Shown here piece after piece: positions 34,622 through 43,039 of a stretch of 64,000 nucleotides of DNA. Each line of letters opens with the position of its first letter. Positions within the stretch are counted from its first letter, which is position 1. A program made the translations under genes and the position numbers. The DNA comes from Oceaniferula spumae (lineage in GTDB: Bacteria > Verrucomicrobiota > Verrucomicrobiia > Verrucomicrobiales > Akkermansiaceae): NCBI RefSeq assembly GCF_042849255.1, contig NZ_AP026866.1, positions 3,472,001-3,536,000 on the forward strand. The letters run 5' to 3'. The notes under the pieces were generated by a model. The model saw nothing but the letters and a program-made list of their open reading frames with translations, was not told where the DNA came from and made no database searches.

Positions 34622-36393
34622 AGTGCGCGGCACTCACGTTCTAACCACTCGAGCTCTTCATCATTCAGAAGTGGAGAGAGCTTCTCGAGCACCTCGGCAT
34701 TATAGCTGTTGAGCCATTCCGTATGCTCTGCTGGCAGGAGCGAAGGTTCGATGAGATCGATATTGATCGGGCAGAAGGTCAGGTTTTCAAATTTAAAGAA
34801 TCGACCGAAGTCGGTTTCTTGGCTGAGCACTGTATGCACGATGTTCTCGATGCGAATTCCGTGTGAGCCGGGGCGGTAACAGCCGGGTTCAATGGTGGTG
34901 ACCATACCGAGTTTCATGCGTTCGCCGTTGGTCTCGGAAATGTTTTGGGGGCCTTCATGCACTTCGAGACCGAAGCCGACGCCGTGGCCGGTTCCGTGTT
35001 TGAAGTTCCTCCCTTGTTTCCAGAGGTTCTGGCGGCAAACTCCATCCAGCTGAGCTCCGGTGGCCCCTTCAGGGAACTGCAGGACGATAAGCTCGATCAT
35101 GCTGCTAAGCACAGTGGTGTAGTCGTCCTTCTGCTCCTGAGTAGGCTCGCCCATGGGGATGGTGCGGGTTGTGTCAGTAGTGCCGTGCACGAAGTTTCCA
35201 CCTGAATCGATCAAGAAGATGCTTTCAAGAGAAACAGGTTTGTCAGTGGTCTCGTCTACCGAGTAGTGGTTCAGCGCGCCGTCCGGACCGTAGCCCATGA
35301 TGGAGTCGAAACTGACGTGGCGGAATCCATCGACCTCAGCCCGACAGGCTAACAGCTTCTTGCTTGCGGATAACTCGGTGACTTTTTCCCCGGCTTTCAG
35401 GCTGCGGTAAAGCCACACATAGAATTTCACCATCGCCGCACCGTCGTCGATGAGTGCTTGTTTCAGGTGTTTGATCTCGGTGGCGTTTTTGATGGCTTTG
35501 AGATCGGTAGCGATCGGGCGCCCCTCGATCTGGACGCAGTGGTCTGCAGCTTGTGAGAGTTGGTAGCTGAGGTAGTTAGGAACGATCAGCAAACGCGTTG
35601 TGTTATCGAGTTCCTTGAGAGCAGCACCGATGGCATCGTAGTCACAGATGGTGACTCCTGCGGATTCGAATTTTTCCCGTGCCTCCGTGGTGAGTTTGTC
35701 TGTATCCACAAAAAACAGAACCTCGTCCATGGTGACCAGCGTGTGGCAGTAGGGGGTTGGGTTGTTAGCAATGTCCGTGCCTCGGAAATTGAGCAGCCAG
35801 CATGATTCATCCGTGCGGCCTAGCAGATAGGCATTGAGTTTTTCTTCCGCCATTTTTTCGCGCACGGCGGAGATTTTCTCCTCGATGGTCTGGCCAGTGA
35901 ATTCATCGGCTACGATAAACAGCTCACCTTTTGGGGGGGCAGGGCGGTCTTTCCAGATCGGGCTGATGAGCTCCAGTTCGCTGCGGATTTTCAGGCCGGC
36001 GGGTTGCAGGCTTTTGAGCCAGGACTTGGCTTGTTTCAGGCTCGTGTCATGACCGTTGAAAGCGACGGTCTGGTCATCGTGTAGATGTTTCTTCAGCCAA
36101 GCATCAATGCTGGGGACATCGAGGTCACTCGCACGCATCAGTTTGATCTCGGTGCCGTCCAGAGCCAGTTGGGCGGTCTGATAATAGCGGCTGTCGGCCC
36201 AGAGACCACACCATTTGGCCGTGACCACCATAGTTCCGCTGGAACCTTTCATCCCCGAAAGCCATTCACGACACCTCCAGCGCGGAGCCACGTATTCGTT
36301 GTTATGGGGATCGGTGTTGCCAACGATCAGGGCGTCGATATTTTCAGACGCCATCGCAGCGCGCAGACCGGTGAGCTTCTCAGAAACTTGCAT
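34618..36393 (-). CDS. Xaa-Pro aminopeptidase (M24 family, three-domain type)
   Basis: The ATG at 36393 (MQVSEKLTGLRAAMASENID) fits the family start and gives 591 aa; the open frame extends 69 codons upstream without similarity. Two creatinase-like N-domains (~1-300) precede the pita-bread catalytic domain. Metal ligands are visible in FLIDSGGNFVHGTTDTTRTI (two Asp), HGTGHGVGFGLEVHEGP (His), TTIEPGCY (Glu) and GIRIENIV (Glu). This resembles the ~600-aa eukaryotic-type XPNPEP1/PepP group, removing N-terminal residues before proline in the cytoplasm. It is divergent from the helicase gene. Confidence 0.93.
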   Translation of the reverse strand: MQVSEKLTGLRAAMASENIDALIVGNTDPHNNEYVAPRWRCREWLSGMKGSSGTMVVTAKWCGLWADSRYYQTAQLALDGTEIKLMRASDLDVPSIDAWLKKHLHDDQTVAFNGHDTSLKQAKSWLKSLQPAGLKIRSELELISPIWKDRPAPPKGELFIVADEFTGQTIEEKISAVREKMAEEKLNAYLLGRTDESCWLLNFRGTDIANNPTPYCHTLVTMDEVLFFVDTDKLTTEAREKFESAGVTICDYDAIGAALKELDNTTRLLIVPNYLSYQLSQAADHCVQIEGRPIATDLKAIKNATEIKHLKQALIDDGAAMVKFYVWLYRSLKAGEKVTELSASKKLLACRAEVDGFRHVSFDSIMGYGPDGALNHYSVDETTDKPVSLESIFLIDSGGNFVHGTTDTTRTIPMGEPTQEQKDDYTTVLSSMIELIVLQFPEGATGAQLDGVCRQNLWKQGRNFKHGTGHGVGFGLEVHEGPQNISETNGERMKLGMVTTIEPGCYRPGSHGIRIENIVHTVLSQETDFGRFFKFENLTFCPINIDLIEPSLLPAEHTEWLNSYNAEVLEKLSPLLNDEELEWLERECRAL

Positions 36394-36501
36394 GGAGAGA
36401 ACAAAGCGAGCCGCCACCGATGCCTCAAGGGAAATCGTCCGAATGTGCCTGATTGCTAGAAGGCCTTGAGGTTTCTGTATAGCCTCATAAGGTGAGCTGA
36501 C

Positions 36502-39033
36502 ATGCAGCTTACCCGACCGACCGGTGCGTTCACCTCCGATGACGTGCTCAACCATTTTCTCGAATATCTCATCGATTCCGGAGTCGAGATGTATGATCAT
36601 CAGGAGGAGGCGATTCTGGAGCTCTTCGCTGGCAACAACGTCATCCTCAACACCCCCACTGGATCAGGTAAGTCCTTGGTGGCGTTGGCCTTGCACTACC
36701 AATCGCTGTGCGCGGGGAAAACGTCTTACTACACGGTGCCGATCAAAGCCCTGGCCAATGAGAAATTCCTCTCGCTCTGCGGCACCTTCGGACCGGAAAA
36801 CGTCGGCATGATTACCGGCGATGCCACGGTGAATCCATCCGCTCCCATCATCTGCTGCACCGCCGAAATCCTCTCGAATCTCGCTTTGCGCGAAGGCTCC
36901 ACGGCGAAGGTGGACGATGTCATCATGGACGAGTTCCACTATTACTCGGACCACGAACGCGGTGTTGCATGGCAGTTGCCCCTTCTAACATTACCGCAAT
37001 CACGTTTCCTGCTGATGTCCGCCACCATCGGGGATACTTCGTTTTTTCAGGAGGAAATGACATCCCTGACGAAAAAGGAAACCGTCCTAGTGCAGTCGGA
37101 GCAACGGCCGGTGCCACTCGAGTTTGTGTATTCGGAAATTCCTCTAACAGAGCAGGTGGCGGAGCTAGTGGAGAAGAACAAAGCCCCCGTATACCTCGTG
37201 CACTTTGCCCAACGCGCCTGTGCCGAATCCGCCCAAGCACTGCTCTCTAGCAACTTCTGCACCAAGGAGGAGAAACGCCAGATCTCCGAGGCCCTGCAAC
37301 AGGCAAATTTCCGTTCACCCTACGGTAAGGAAATCAGCAAGCTGCTACGTCACGGCATTGGCATCCACCATGCTGGTTTGCTGCCGAAGTATCGTCTGTT
37401 AGTCGAAAAACTGACCCAACAGGGACTGCTGAAAGTCATCTGCGGAACCGACACTCTCGGCGTCGGAGTCAACGTGCCGATCCGCTCCGTGCTTTTCACC
37501 CAGCTCTGCAAATACGATGGCACCGGCACCAAAATTCTATCCGTCCGCGATTTCAAACAGATCGCAGGCCGGGCCGGTCGGCGTGGCTTCGATGACATCG
37601 GATACGTCGTTGCCCAGGCCCCGGCACACGTCATCGAAAACATTCGTCTCGAAGCCAAAGCTGCTGCATCCGCCAAAAACAAAAAGGTGGTCAAAAAGAA
37701 GCCGCCGGAAAAAGGCTTTGTCTCATGGAATGCGGAAACATTCGCCAAGCTCCAGACATCCCAGCCGGAGCCGCTGGTTTCCAGTTTCAAACTCCGCCAT
37801 AACCTAATGCTCAATGTGCTCAGCCGGACCACCGAAGACGGCTGCCGCGAGCTGAAACGTCTGATCGAGTCCAGTCACGAAACTGAAGCCTCGAAGAGTA
37901 AAATCCGTCGTCACGCCCGCTCCATGTTCATCGCGCTAGTCAGGGGAGGGGTGCTCACCATCACGCCGCCGGCGGATCGCGCAGCCGGGGACAACGTGCC
38001 GAAAGTCAAACTGCACGTCGATCTGCAGGACGATTTCTCCATGAATCAGGCGCTTGGTCTTTATCTCATCGAAACCATCCCATTGTTAGATTCGGAAGCT
38101 CCCGACTACGCACTCAACGTTTTGTCCCTCATCGAAGCCATCCTCGAGAACCCGGTCGCCGTTCTCCGTGCTCAGGTCAACGAGCTGAAAACCGAACTCA
38201 TCAACGAACTGAAAGCCGACGGCGTGGAATACGATCAACGCATGGACCAGCTCGAACAAGTCACCCATCCCATGCCCGGCAAAGATTTCATCTATGACAC
38301 CTTCAATGAGTTCAACGTCAAACACCCGTGGATCGAGTCCGAGAGTATTCGTCCGAAATCGATCGCACGTGAGATGTTCATCGATTACATGTCATTCGAA
38401 GACTACATCCGGAAGTATAAGTTAGAGCGCTCCGAAGCCATCCTCCTGCGCCACCTCAGCGATGTTTACAAAGTCCTCAGTCAGACCGTGCCCCCGGCGT
38501 TAAAAACGGAAGAAGTCCTCGATGCCGAACGCTACCTCAAGGAGCACCTGACCACCGTCGACTCCAGCCTGATCGATGAATGGGAGGTCATGAGAGACCC
38601 CAACTACGTCAGGCCGGAGGACCGAGTGATCGCACCCGAAAAGGAGCGTCCGATCACTCAGGAAAAAGGTAAGTTTTCCCGCTTGGTCCACCATGAAATC
38701 TTCACTGCCGTGAAGCATCTCTCCGCCGACAATATCGCTGGATTTATGGATGTCTTTGAGCCGAGCAACGACTGGACCGCCGCCCGAATCGATGAAGTGC
38801 TAGACGCCTATTACGACGGCCGACAGCGCATCCGCCTCGACCCAGGAGCCCGGAACAAAAAACACACCCACACCGAAGTAATCGATAATCCCCGCCAATG
38901 GCGCATCAACCAAACCCTCTGCGATCCGGAAGCAAGAAACGATTGGTCACTCACACTGTTAGTAGACCTCCAGAAATCCGATGAGCAGAAGGAGCCAGTC
39001 ATTCATCTCGAAAACCTAGGCCCTATCGTCTAA
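36502..39033 (+). CDS. Ski2-like DExH helicase with DUF3516
   Basis: 843 aa. Motif I TPTGSGKS, Ia PIKALANEK, II DEFH (MDEFHYYSDHE), III SATIGD, then GIGIHHAGLLPKYR, CGTDTLGVGVNVP and the QIAGRAGRRG loop of the Ski2/RecQ-like second domain. From about residue 380 the sequence (KKPPEKGFVSWNAETFAKL) enters the DUF3516 C-terminal region seen in bacterial homologues. It is predicted to unwind RNA or structured nucleic acids. Transcribed divergently from the aminopeptidase. Confidence 0.93.
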   Translation: MQLTRPTGAFTSDDVLNHFLEYLIDSGVEMYDHQEEAILELFAGNNVILNTPTGSGKSLVALALHYQSLCAGKTSYYTVPIKALANEKFLSLCGTFGPENVGMITGDATVNPSAPIICCTAEILSNLALREGSTAKVDDVIMDEFHYYSDHERGVAWQLPLLTLPQSRFLLMSATIGDTSFFQEEMTSLTKKETVLVQSEQRPVPLEFVYSEIPLTEQVAELVEKNKAPVYLVHFAQRACAESAQALLSSNFCTKEEKRQISEALQQANFRSPYGKEISKLLRHGIGIHHAGLLPKYRLLVEKLTQQGLLKVICGTDTLGVGVNVPIRSVLFTQLCKYDGTGTKILSVRDFKQIAGRAGRRGFDDIGYVVAQAPAHVIENIRLEAKAAASAKNKKVVKKKPPEKGFVSWNAETFAKLQTSQPEPLVSSFKLRHNLMLNVLSRTTEDGCRELKRLIESSHETEASKSKIRRHARSMFIALVRGGVLTITPPADRAAGDNVPKVKLHVDLQDDFSMNQALGLYLIETIPLLDSEAPDYALNVLSLIEAILENPVAVLRAQVNELKTELINELKADGVEYDQRMDQLEQVTHPMPGKDFIYDTFNEFNVKHPWIESESIRPKSIAREMFIDYMSFEDYIRKYKLERSEAILLRHLSDVYKVLSQTVPPALKTEEVLDAERYLKEHLTTVDSSLIDEWEVMRDPNYVRPEDRVIAPEKERPITQEKGKFSRLVHHEIFTAVKHLSADNIAGFMDVFEPSNDWTAARIDEVLDAYYDGRQRIRLDPGARNKKHTHTEVIDNPRQWRINQTLCDPEARNDWSLTLLVDLQKSDEQKEPVIHLENLGPIV

Positions 39034-39117
39034 CGAAATTGGCTGAAAACTAAAATCATACCAGTCGGGGTAGTATCCCATGGATCATTCTGGCACTTAT
39101 GACAGATCAGCCCCGCC

Positions 39118-39834
39118 CTATCGACGTCTTTTGAAAAGCAGCAGTGCAGAACTTGCCAAGAGCAAGCTGCTAGATGGTTCAGGGACGGGTGCTAGGACTA
39201 GGCTGAAGTTGTCCAGAAAGGCGCTTTGGCCACCGGGGACTTGGGAATCAGCGCCATCAACCATAATGGCACTGACTTGGAGCGTATCGCCGGCCATCAC
39301 ACTGTTGAGGGTAATGCTGAATGGTGTGCCGCCGGCATTGAGGGATGCTGCTCCTCCGAGGTTTCCATCTGGAATGGTGGCGGCGATAAGATCGATCGTC
39401 GCCGATCCGGCAACGCCGCTCGAACTAAGCGTGACACCAAATGAAGCGGCTGTGAAATTAACCTCCCTGCCTGCAACAAAGCTCAATTGGTAAGAGCCGG
39501 AAGATGGTGCTAAAACCGACTGGGATAGATTGGCATTCGCCAACGGCTCGCCGCTACCACCTTGATCGCCTTCGAAAGACCTGATCCAGAGGCCAGCGCC
39601 AGTGCCAGGCGCTTGAGTGCCTCCCGCCCCAGTGTTGTTAGCATTGGCAAAGCCAGTTTGAAATTGAGCGGCAGGGTTGGTTCCGTCTGGAGAATTGACG
39701 GTTAACGTCCAGGGGCTGCCACTCGTCGTGCTTCCGCTGGTGGCTAGGTCGAATTCACCGTCAGTCAGTATGCTGGCTGCATGGACCATAGAGGTTGAAC
39801 ATAAAATACTTGTTAGGAGGTAGAGGGGTTTCAT
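39118..39834 (-). CDS. PEP-CTERM sorting-domain protein
   Basis: 238 aa. Signal peptide MKPLYLLTSILCSTSMVHAA is followed by ILTDGEFDLATSGSTTSGSP, a beta-rich Ser/Gly/Thr protein without recognised enzymatic motif. It ends in VPEPSSSLLLASSALLLFKR plus Arg residues, a complete PEP-CTERM signal. Likely role: surface or matrix protein sorted by exosortase. It is convergent with the helicase gene, with 84 bp between the stops. Confidence 0.85.
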   Translation of the reverse strand: MKPLYLLTSILCSTSMVHAASILTDGEFDLATSGSTTSGSPWTLTVNSPDGTNPAAQFQTGFANANNTGAGGTQAPGTGAGLWIRSFEGDQGGSGEPLANANLSQSVLAPSSGSYQLSFVAGREVNFTAASFGVTLSSSGVAGSATIDLIAATIPDGNLGGAASLNAGGTPFSITLNSVMAGDTLQVSAIMVDGADSQVPGGQSAFLDNFSLVLAPVPEPSSSLLLASSALLLFKRRR

Positions 39835-40029
39835 GGTGTTGTTGTTTTAGTTTGTTCCGATATAAAGCAAAACGCACTCTGCCAGCCGTCCTAGATCAAG
39901 GCAATCCAAAAGGATCTTCAAAATTTGTATCACGATGAACAAACAGACAGGGGGGATGGACTCCGCTTGCTTGCTTAACATGCAATGAAGGGGCTAGGGT
40001 GCTCTTGCGAAAGGAAACCTCGTCATCAC

Positions 40030-40500
40030 ATGGATCAGAAAACACTCACCGCCTACCACGAGGCTGGCCACGCCGTCATGGCTTTGCTCATGGGCCGCCC
40101 TGTGCAAAAAGTCAGCATCATTCCATCGCAGAACCGACTCGGTGCCTGCACCATGCAAAAAGGCCGAGCGAAACAGGTTCAGGACAAACTCGAAGCAGAA
40201 ATGCTTATCCTGCTAGCGGGCATGGCCGCCGAAGGGCGTAAGTCAGGAAAATACAATATCACTGGTGCCGCCCAAGACCTGCGCATGGTGGAGAAGCTCG
40301 CCCTGTCCAGATCCGGCAACGCCCGCCAAGCCGAAAAACTCATTCACAAAACTCTCGATAAAACCCAGCATTTCCTGAGCAACAAAGCCACTTGGGAAGC
40401 CATCAAGGTCATCGCAGGCGAGCTGCTGGAGAATGAATCTATCAGCGGTCGCGCCGCCAAACACCACCTCACCATGGCCCAGGCCGAGAGCAAACAATAA
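40030..40500 (+). CDS. Stand-alone FtsH-type M41 peptidase domain protein
   Basis: The ATG at 40030 gives 156 aa (MDQKTLTAYHEAGHAVMALL). The zinc-binding H10-E-A-G-H14 motif, LGRPVQKVSIIPSQNRLG-like strand and LAGMAAEGRKSG...TGAAQDL block correspond to the M41 peptidase domain of FtsH. The AAA+ ATPase module and membrane anchor are absent. It may be an ATP-independent protease or a regulator. The in-frame upstream extension to 39985 has no similarity. The next gene begins 40 bp downstream. Confidence 0.8.
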   Translation: MDQKTLTAYHEAGHAVMALLMGRPVQKVSIIPSQNRLGACTMQKGRAKQVQDKLEAEMLILLAGMAAEGRKSGKYNITGAAQDLRMVEKLALSRSGNARQAEKLIHKTLDKTQHFLSNKATWEAIKVIAGELLENESISGRAAKHHLTMAQAESKQ

Positions 40501-40540
40501 CCAAGCACTGCACAACGAGCTGTGCCCAAATGATCATCCT

Positions 40541-41350
40541 ATGAAACAGATCCATTACGCCATCCTACTCGTGGTCATTGTGCTCTGTGTGGGATATTTT
40601 GTGATCAGAAATGCCGCGCTTCACAGAAGCGATCAGCTAGAGCAGGTCGCTCCGGAATTGGGCACCGCAGCGTCCGAAAACTATCAGGATCTCGAACAAC
40701 TCAGAGGTGATGAACTCAAACAGGCACTTCACCAACGCATCAGAAACCACCGTGTGTTGACCTATGCCGAGTTATGGAACGCTTTGCGTGATCTTGACGC
40801 TGGAGAGGACGGGAAGGTGGTGCTGATCTACCAAAGAAGCCAGCGAAGCTCGTCTGAAAATGGCGGCAATCAAGGTGACTGGAACAGGGAGCATCTCTGG
40901 CCGAGAGCCTATGGTATTGGCCGATCCAGCATCGCCAATACCGACCTGCACCACATCCGAGCCTCAGATGTCGACGTCAACGCGAAGCGTGGACACCTCT
41001 ACTTCGATGAAACCGACGGAGAGGACTACGGAGGAAAAAGATACTCGTCCGATGCCGACTCCTGGGAGCCGCCGAACGAAGTGAAAGGGGATATCGCACG
41101 GGCCCTATTCTACATGGCGGTGCGATACGAGGGTGATGAGGCAAACGCCACCGACTTAGAAATTTCTAACACCCCCGACATCAAAAACCGCCAACTCGGA
41201 AAACTTAGTATTTTGTTAGAATGGCACCATTCAGATCCAGTCAGTGATGAAGAGCGGGCAAGAAACAACAAAATATACCGTAGCTACCAAGGCAACCGAA
41301 ACCCCTTCATCGATCATCCTGAATTCGCGGATCGTGTTTTCAAAAACTGA
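40541..41350 (+). CDS. Endonuclease I (EndA/NucM family), membrane-anchored or secreted
   Basis: The ATG at 40541 begins MKQIHYAILLVVIVLCVGYF, an N-terminal membrane anchor or uncleaved signal, giving 269 aa. The nuclease core carries WNREHLWPRAYG, DLHHIRASDVDVNAKRGHLY and ARALFYMAVRYEG, ending LLEWHHSDPVSDEE and GNRNPFIDHPE: the His-Asn-Asn metal-finger signature of endonuclease I. It cleaves DNA non-specifically outside the cytoplasm and may recycle extracellular DNA. It is 120 bp upstream of the tRNA-Arg gene. Confidence 0.92.
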   Translation: MKQIHYAILLVVIVLCVGYFVIRNAALHRSDQLEQVAPELGTAASENYQDLEQLRGDELKQALHQRIRNHRVLTYAELWNALRDLDAGEDGKVVLIYQRSQRSSSENGGNQGDWNREHLWPRAYGIGRSSIANTDLHHIRASDVDVNAKRGHLYFDETDGEDYGGKRYSSDADSWEPPNEVKGDIARALFYMAVRYEGDEANATDLEISNTPDIKNRQLGKLSILLEWHHSDPVSDEERARNNKIYRSYQGNRNPFIDHPEFADRVFKN

Positions 41351-41430
41351 GTCTAATTCAAAAGCTTGGAGGTCTCACAAACGAAGGTGAACACCTCTAG
41401 TGCTTTCTGGAAGTAAGCCTTGTTGGTGAC

Positions 41431-41459
41431 TTGACCTCGATCTCGAAGCTGTCAATGAT
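41431..41459 (+). promoter_or_regulatory. Probable tRNA-Arg promoter
   Basis: TTGACC (41431-41436), 17-bp spacer and AATGAT (41454-41459) sit 14 bp upstream of the tRNA 5' end. The -35 box is near consensus and the -10 box matches 4 of 6. Confidence 0.45.
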
Positions 41460-41473
41460 CACCCCGCTGTCGA

Positions 41474-41545
41474 GTCCCGATAGTTCAACGGATAGAACAA
41501 GGGTTTCCTAAACCTTAGATCTGGGTTCGATTCCCGGTCGGGATG
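41474..41545 (+). tRNA. tRNA-Arg (anticodon CCT)
   Basis: A 72-nt cloverleaf: acceptor GTCCCGA / TCGGGAT (first pair G-U), D-arm GTTC...GAAC, anticodon arm AGGGT-TTCCTAA-ACCTT with anticodon CCT, T-arm CTGGG-TTCGATT-CCCGG, discriminator G, no encoded CCA. The 43 bases from the anticodon stem to the last acceptor base (41502-41544) are repeated at 47131-47173, so this gene is the attachment site of the adjacent element; the copy here is the complete, functional one. Confidence 0.93.
41502..41544 (+). repeat. Attachment-site repeat, tRNA side
   Basis: This 43-bp block is identical to 47131-47173 and covers the 3' part of tRNA-Arg(CCT). The preceding bases (AAG versus CGT) and following bases (GCTTCC versus ATTTCA) differ, which defines the ends of the identity. 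Confidence 0.9.
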
Positions 41546-42143
41546 CTTCCTATTTGATCCAAATCCCTCCATTTTATATGTGTTTATGGGGTTTGTTTAG
41601 GTCGGTTGCCAAATTGACCACTCTTAAGTATTCTCACCTTTTCGGGGCATTTCTTAGCTGAAAGCGGTTACAAACTGGTTACATTTTCTACGAAAAAGAA
41701 GTGAAGGATGAAAGATGAAGGGGTTCCAATGAAATCATAGGGTTCCGAGCTGACGTCCAATGCTGTCGTTTTACCATAACCCTACGAGCATTTACGAGCA
41801 GACAGGGAGTTTCTGCAGTCCCTAAAGAGTGAATTTTCTGACGCCATAAAAGGTATCCAAGTTGGATGGCCGCGCTCACAAATGTTAACTAAGGCTAACG
41901 CTTGAGACTCTTAAGGGTGGCAACCTGATGATTAAGTGATGGCATTTTCTTTAACCTATTCGAAGGCGAGTTTCGGGAGCAATACGGGAGTTAGGGTGAT
42001 TAACCCCATCTCTCACGCGATCGCGTATGTGTCGGTAATTACTCTTGTCTGACTATGCAGCTCTGTTAGTTTTGTCAGCGTGCCTCATTGTGGGATACGC
42101 CGATACGAGTATTAAGAAGATCAATGAGCGGCTTGATAAAATC
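41546..42143. other. Gene-free end of the element (598 bp)
   Basis: No convincing gene. It holds a 12-bp perfect palindrome ACGCGATCGCGT (42015-42026), a short direct repeat TACGAGCA in 41782-41801, and, in frame with the following lipoprotein from a TTG at 42045, a hydrophobic 33-codon stretch of doubtful coding value. A replication origin or regulatory site of the element could lie here; no iterons were recognised. Confidence 0.4.
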
Positions 42144-42446
42144 ATGAAAAAACTATTACTATCAATTTTGGGATGCGGAGTGTTGGCAAGCTGTGCGTCT
42201 TCTTCCGGTGTCGTGCCGATGGGTCAAGACACCTATATGGTCGCAAGGTCACTGAAAAGTATTCGCGGCGACTCAGGCCGAGTGAAGGCAGAGGCCATCA
42301 GGGAGGCTAACGAGTTTTGCTTAAAACAGGGCAAGGTGATGAAAATCATCGATACGAATCAAAAAGATATGCAGCCGTTTCGATCTGATGCTCAGGCCGA
42401 GATTCAGTTCATGTGCCTTGATCCAAATGATCCAAGGTTGAAATAA
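42144..42446 (+). CDS. Small lipoprotein of unknown function (element cargo)
   Basis: 100 aa. The ATG at 42144 begins a lipoprotein signal (MKKLLLSILGCGVLASC), with C17 as lipidation site; an in-frame TTG 99 bases upstream was rejected because the signal would then be internal. The mature part has MGQDTYMVARSLKSIRGDSG, AIREANEFCLKQGKVMKII and a C-terminal AEIQFMCLDPND, with two further cysteines (in EFCLK and FMCLD). I recognise only the general pattern of small Gram-negative envelope lipoproteins. The next gene starts 20 bp downstream, probably cotranscribed. Confidence 0.75.
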   Translation: MKKLLLSILGCGVLASCASSSGVVPMGQDTYMVARSLKSIRGDSGRVKAEAIREANEFCLKQGKVMKIIDTNQKDMQPFRSDAQAEIQFMCLDPNDPRLK

Positions 42447-42466
42447 GCGTGATAAAAATTAGACAC

Positions 42467-42955
42467 ATGAAAACGATAATTACGTTGGCTATAATACTGG
42501 CTTCGTCTTTTTGCATGGCGAGTCCGGCAGTTGATGAGGAGTATGGAGATTTACCGGAAAAAGAAAACGGGGAGGGCGGAATTCATGTTTTTTACCTTCA
42601 CCTAGCGGGGACTGAGAGCATATGTCATCCCGATCAAGGGGTTTTTGATCGCTTTATGAAGCTCGATAAGCTCAATCGGAAAAGGGCAATGGCGATAGCT
42701 AAATTTTGGCATAGTAAAGCCAAGTCCAACCACCGTGAGGAAATGCATGAAAATCTAAAAAGTGCGGTATCTGATGGTTACAAAAAATATCCGCATCCAA
42801 AGAATGATCTGGCGAAGAGGACAGAGTACACGCTAGCTCTTGTCAGGAAAAAAGATAAGTGGCTCCATTACTCTTATCTGTATGAAAATTGGGCGCGAAT
42901 AGCGGCGATGATCGATGCTAATATTAAGGCGGAGGAAAGAGGAGACGGTGAGTAA
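42467..42955 (+). CDS. Secreted protein of unknown function (element cargo)
   Basis: 162 aa from ATG 42467; signal peptide MKTIITLAIILASSFCMASP. The mature part is charged, helical and has no recognised domain: GGIHVFYLHLAGTESICHPD, FWHSKAKSNHREEMHENLKS, LHYSYLYENWARIAAMIDAN. It forms a probable two-gene unit with the preceding lipoprotein. Codon usage is more AT-rich than the chromosome around it. It converges on the primase-polymerase gene. A role in host surface modification or phage exclusion would be only conjecture. Confidence 0.7.
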   Translation: MKTIITLAIILASSFCMASPAVDEEYGDLPEKENGEGGIHVFYLHLAGTESICHPDQGVFDRFMKLDKLNRKRAMAIAKFWHSKAKSNHREEMHENLKSAVSDGYKKYPHPKNDLAKRTEYTLALVRKKDKWLHYSYLYENWARIAAMIDANIKAEERGDGE

Positions 42956-43039
42956 CCGCTGATTGTACTGCTCATTCCCATCATGAAATAATCGTTGATA
43001 TACTGTGTGATAATGAAAAATGATGAACTTATTGAGAAA

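Noticed and set aside
41688..41879. Small minus-strand frame in the element end region
   Set aside because: No conserved features and no ribosome-binding context; treated as non-coding.
42015..42026. 12-bp palindrome ACGCGATCGCGT as a possible replication origin
   Set aside because: A single GATCGC-type palindrome without iterons or AT-rich box is not enough for an origin call.
42045..42143. TTG-initiated hydrophobic leader in frame with the element lipoprotein
   Set aside because: The ATG at 42144 begins a perfect lipoprotein signal, so the upstream stretch is probably not translated with it; kept only as a note.
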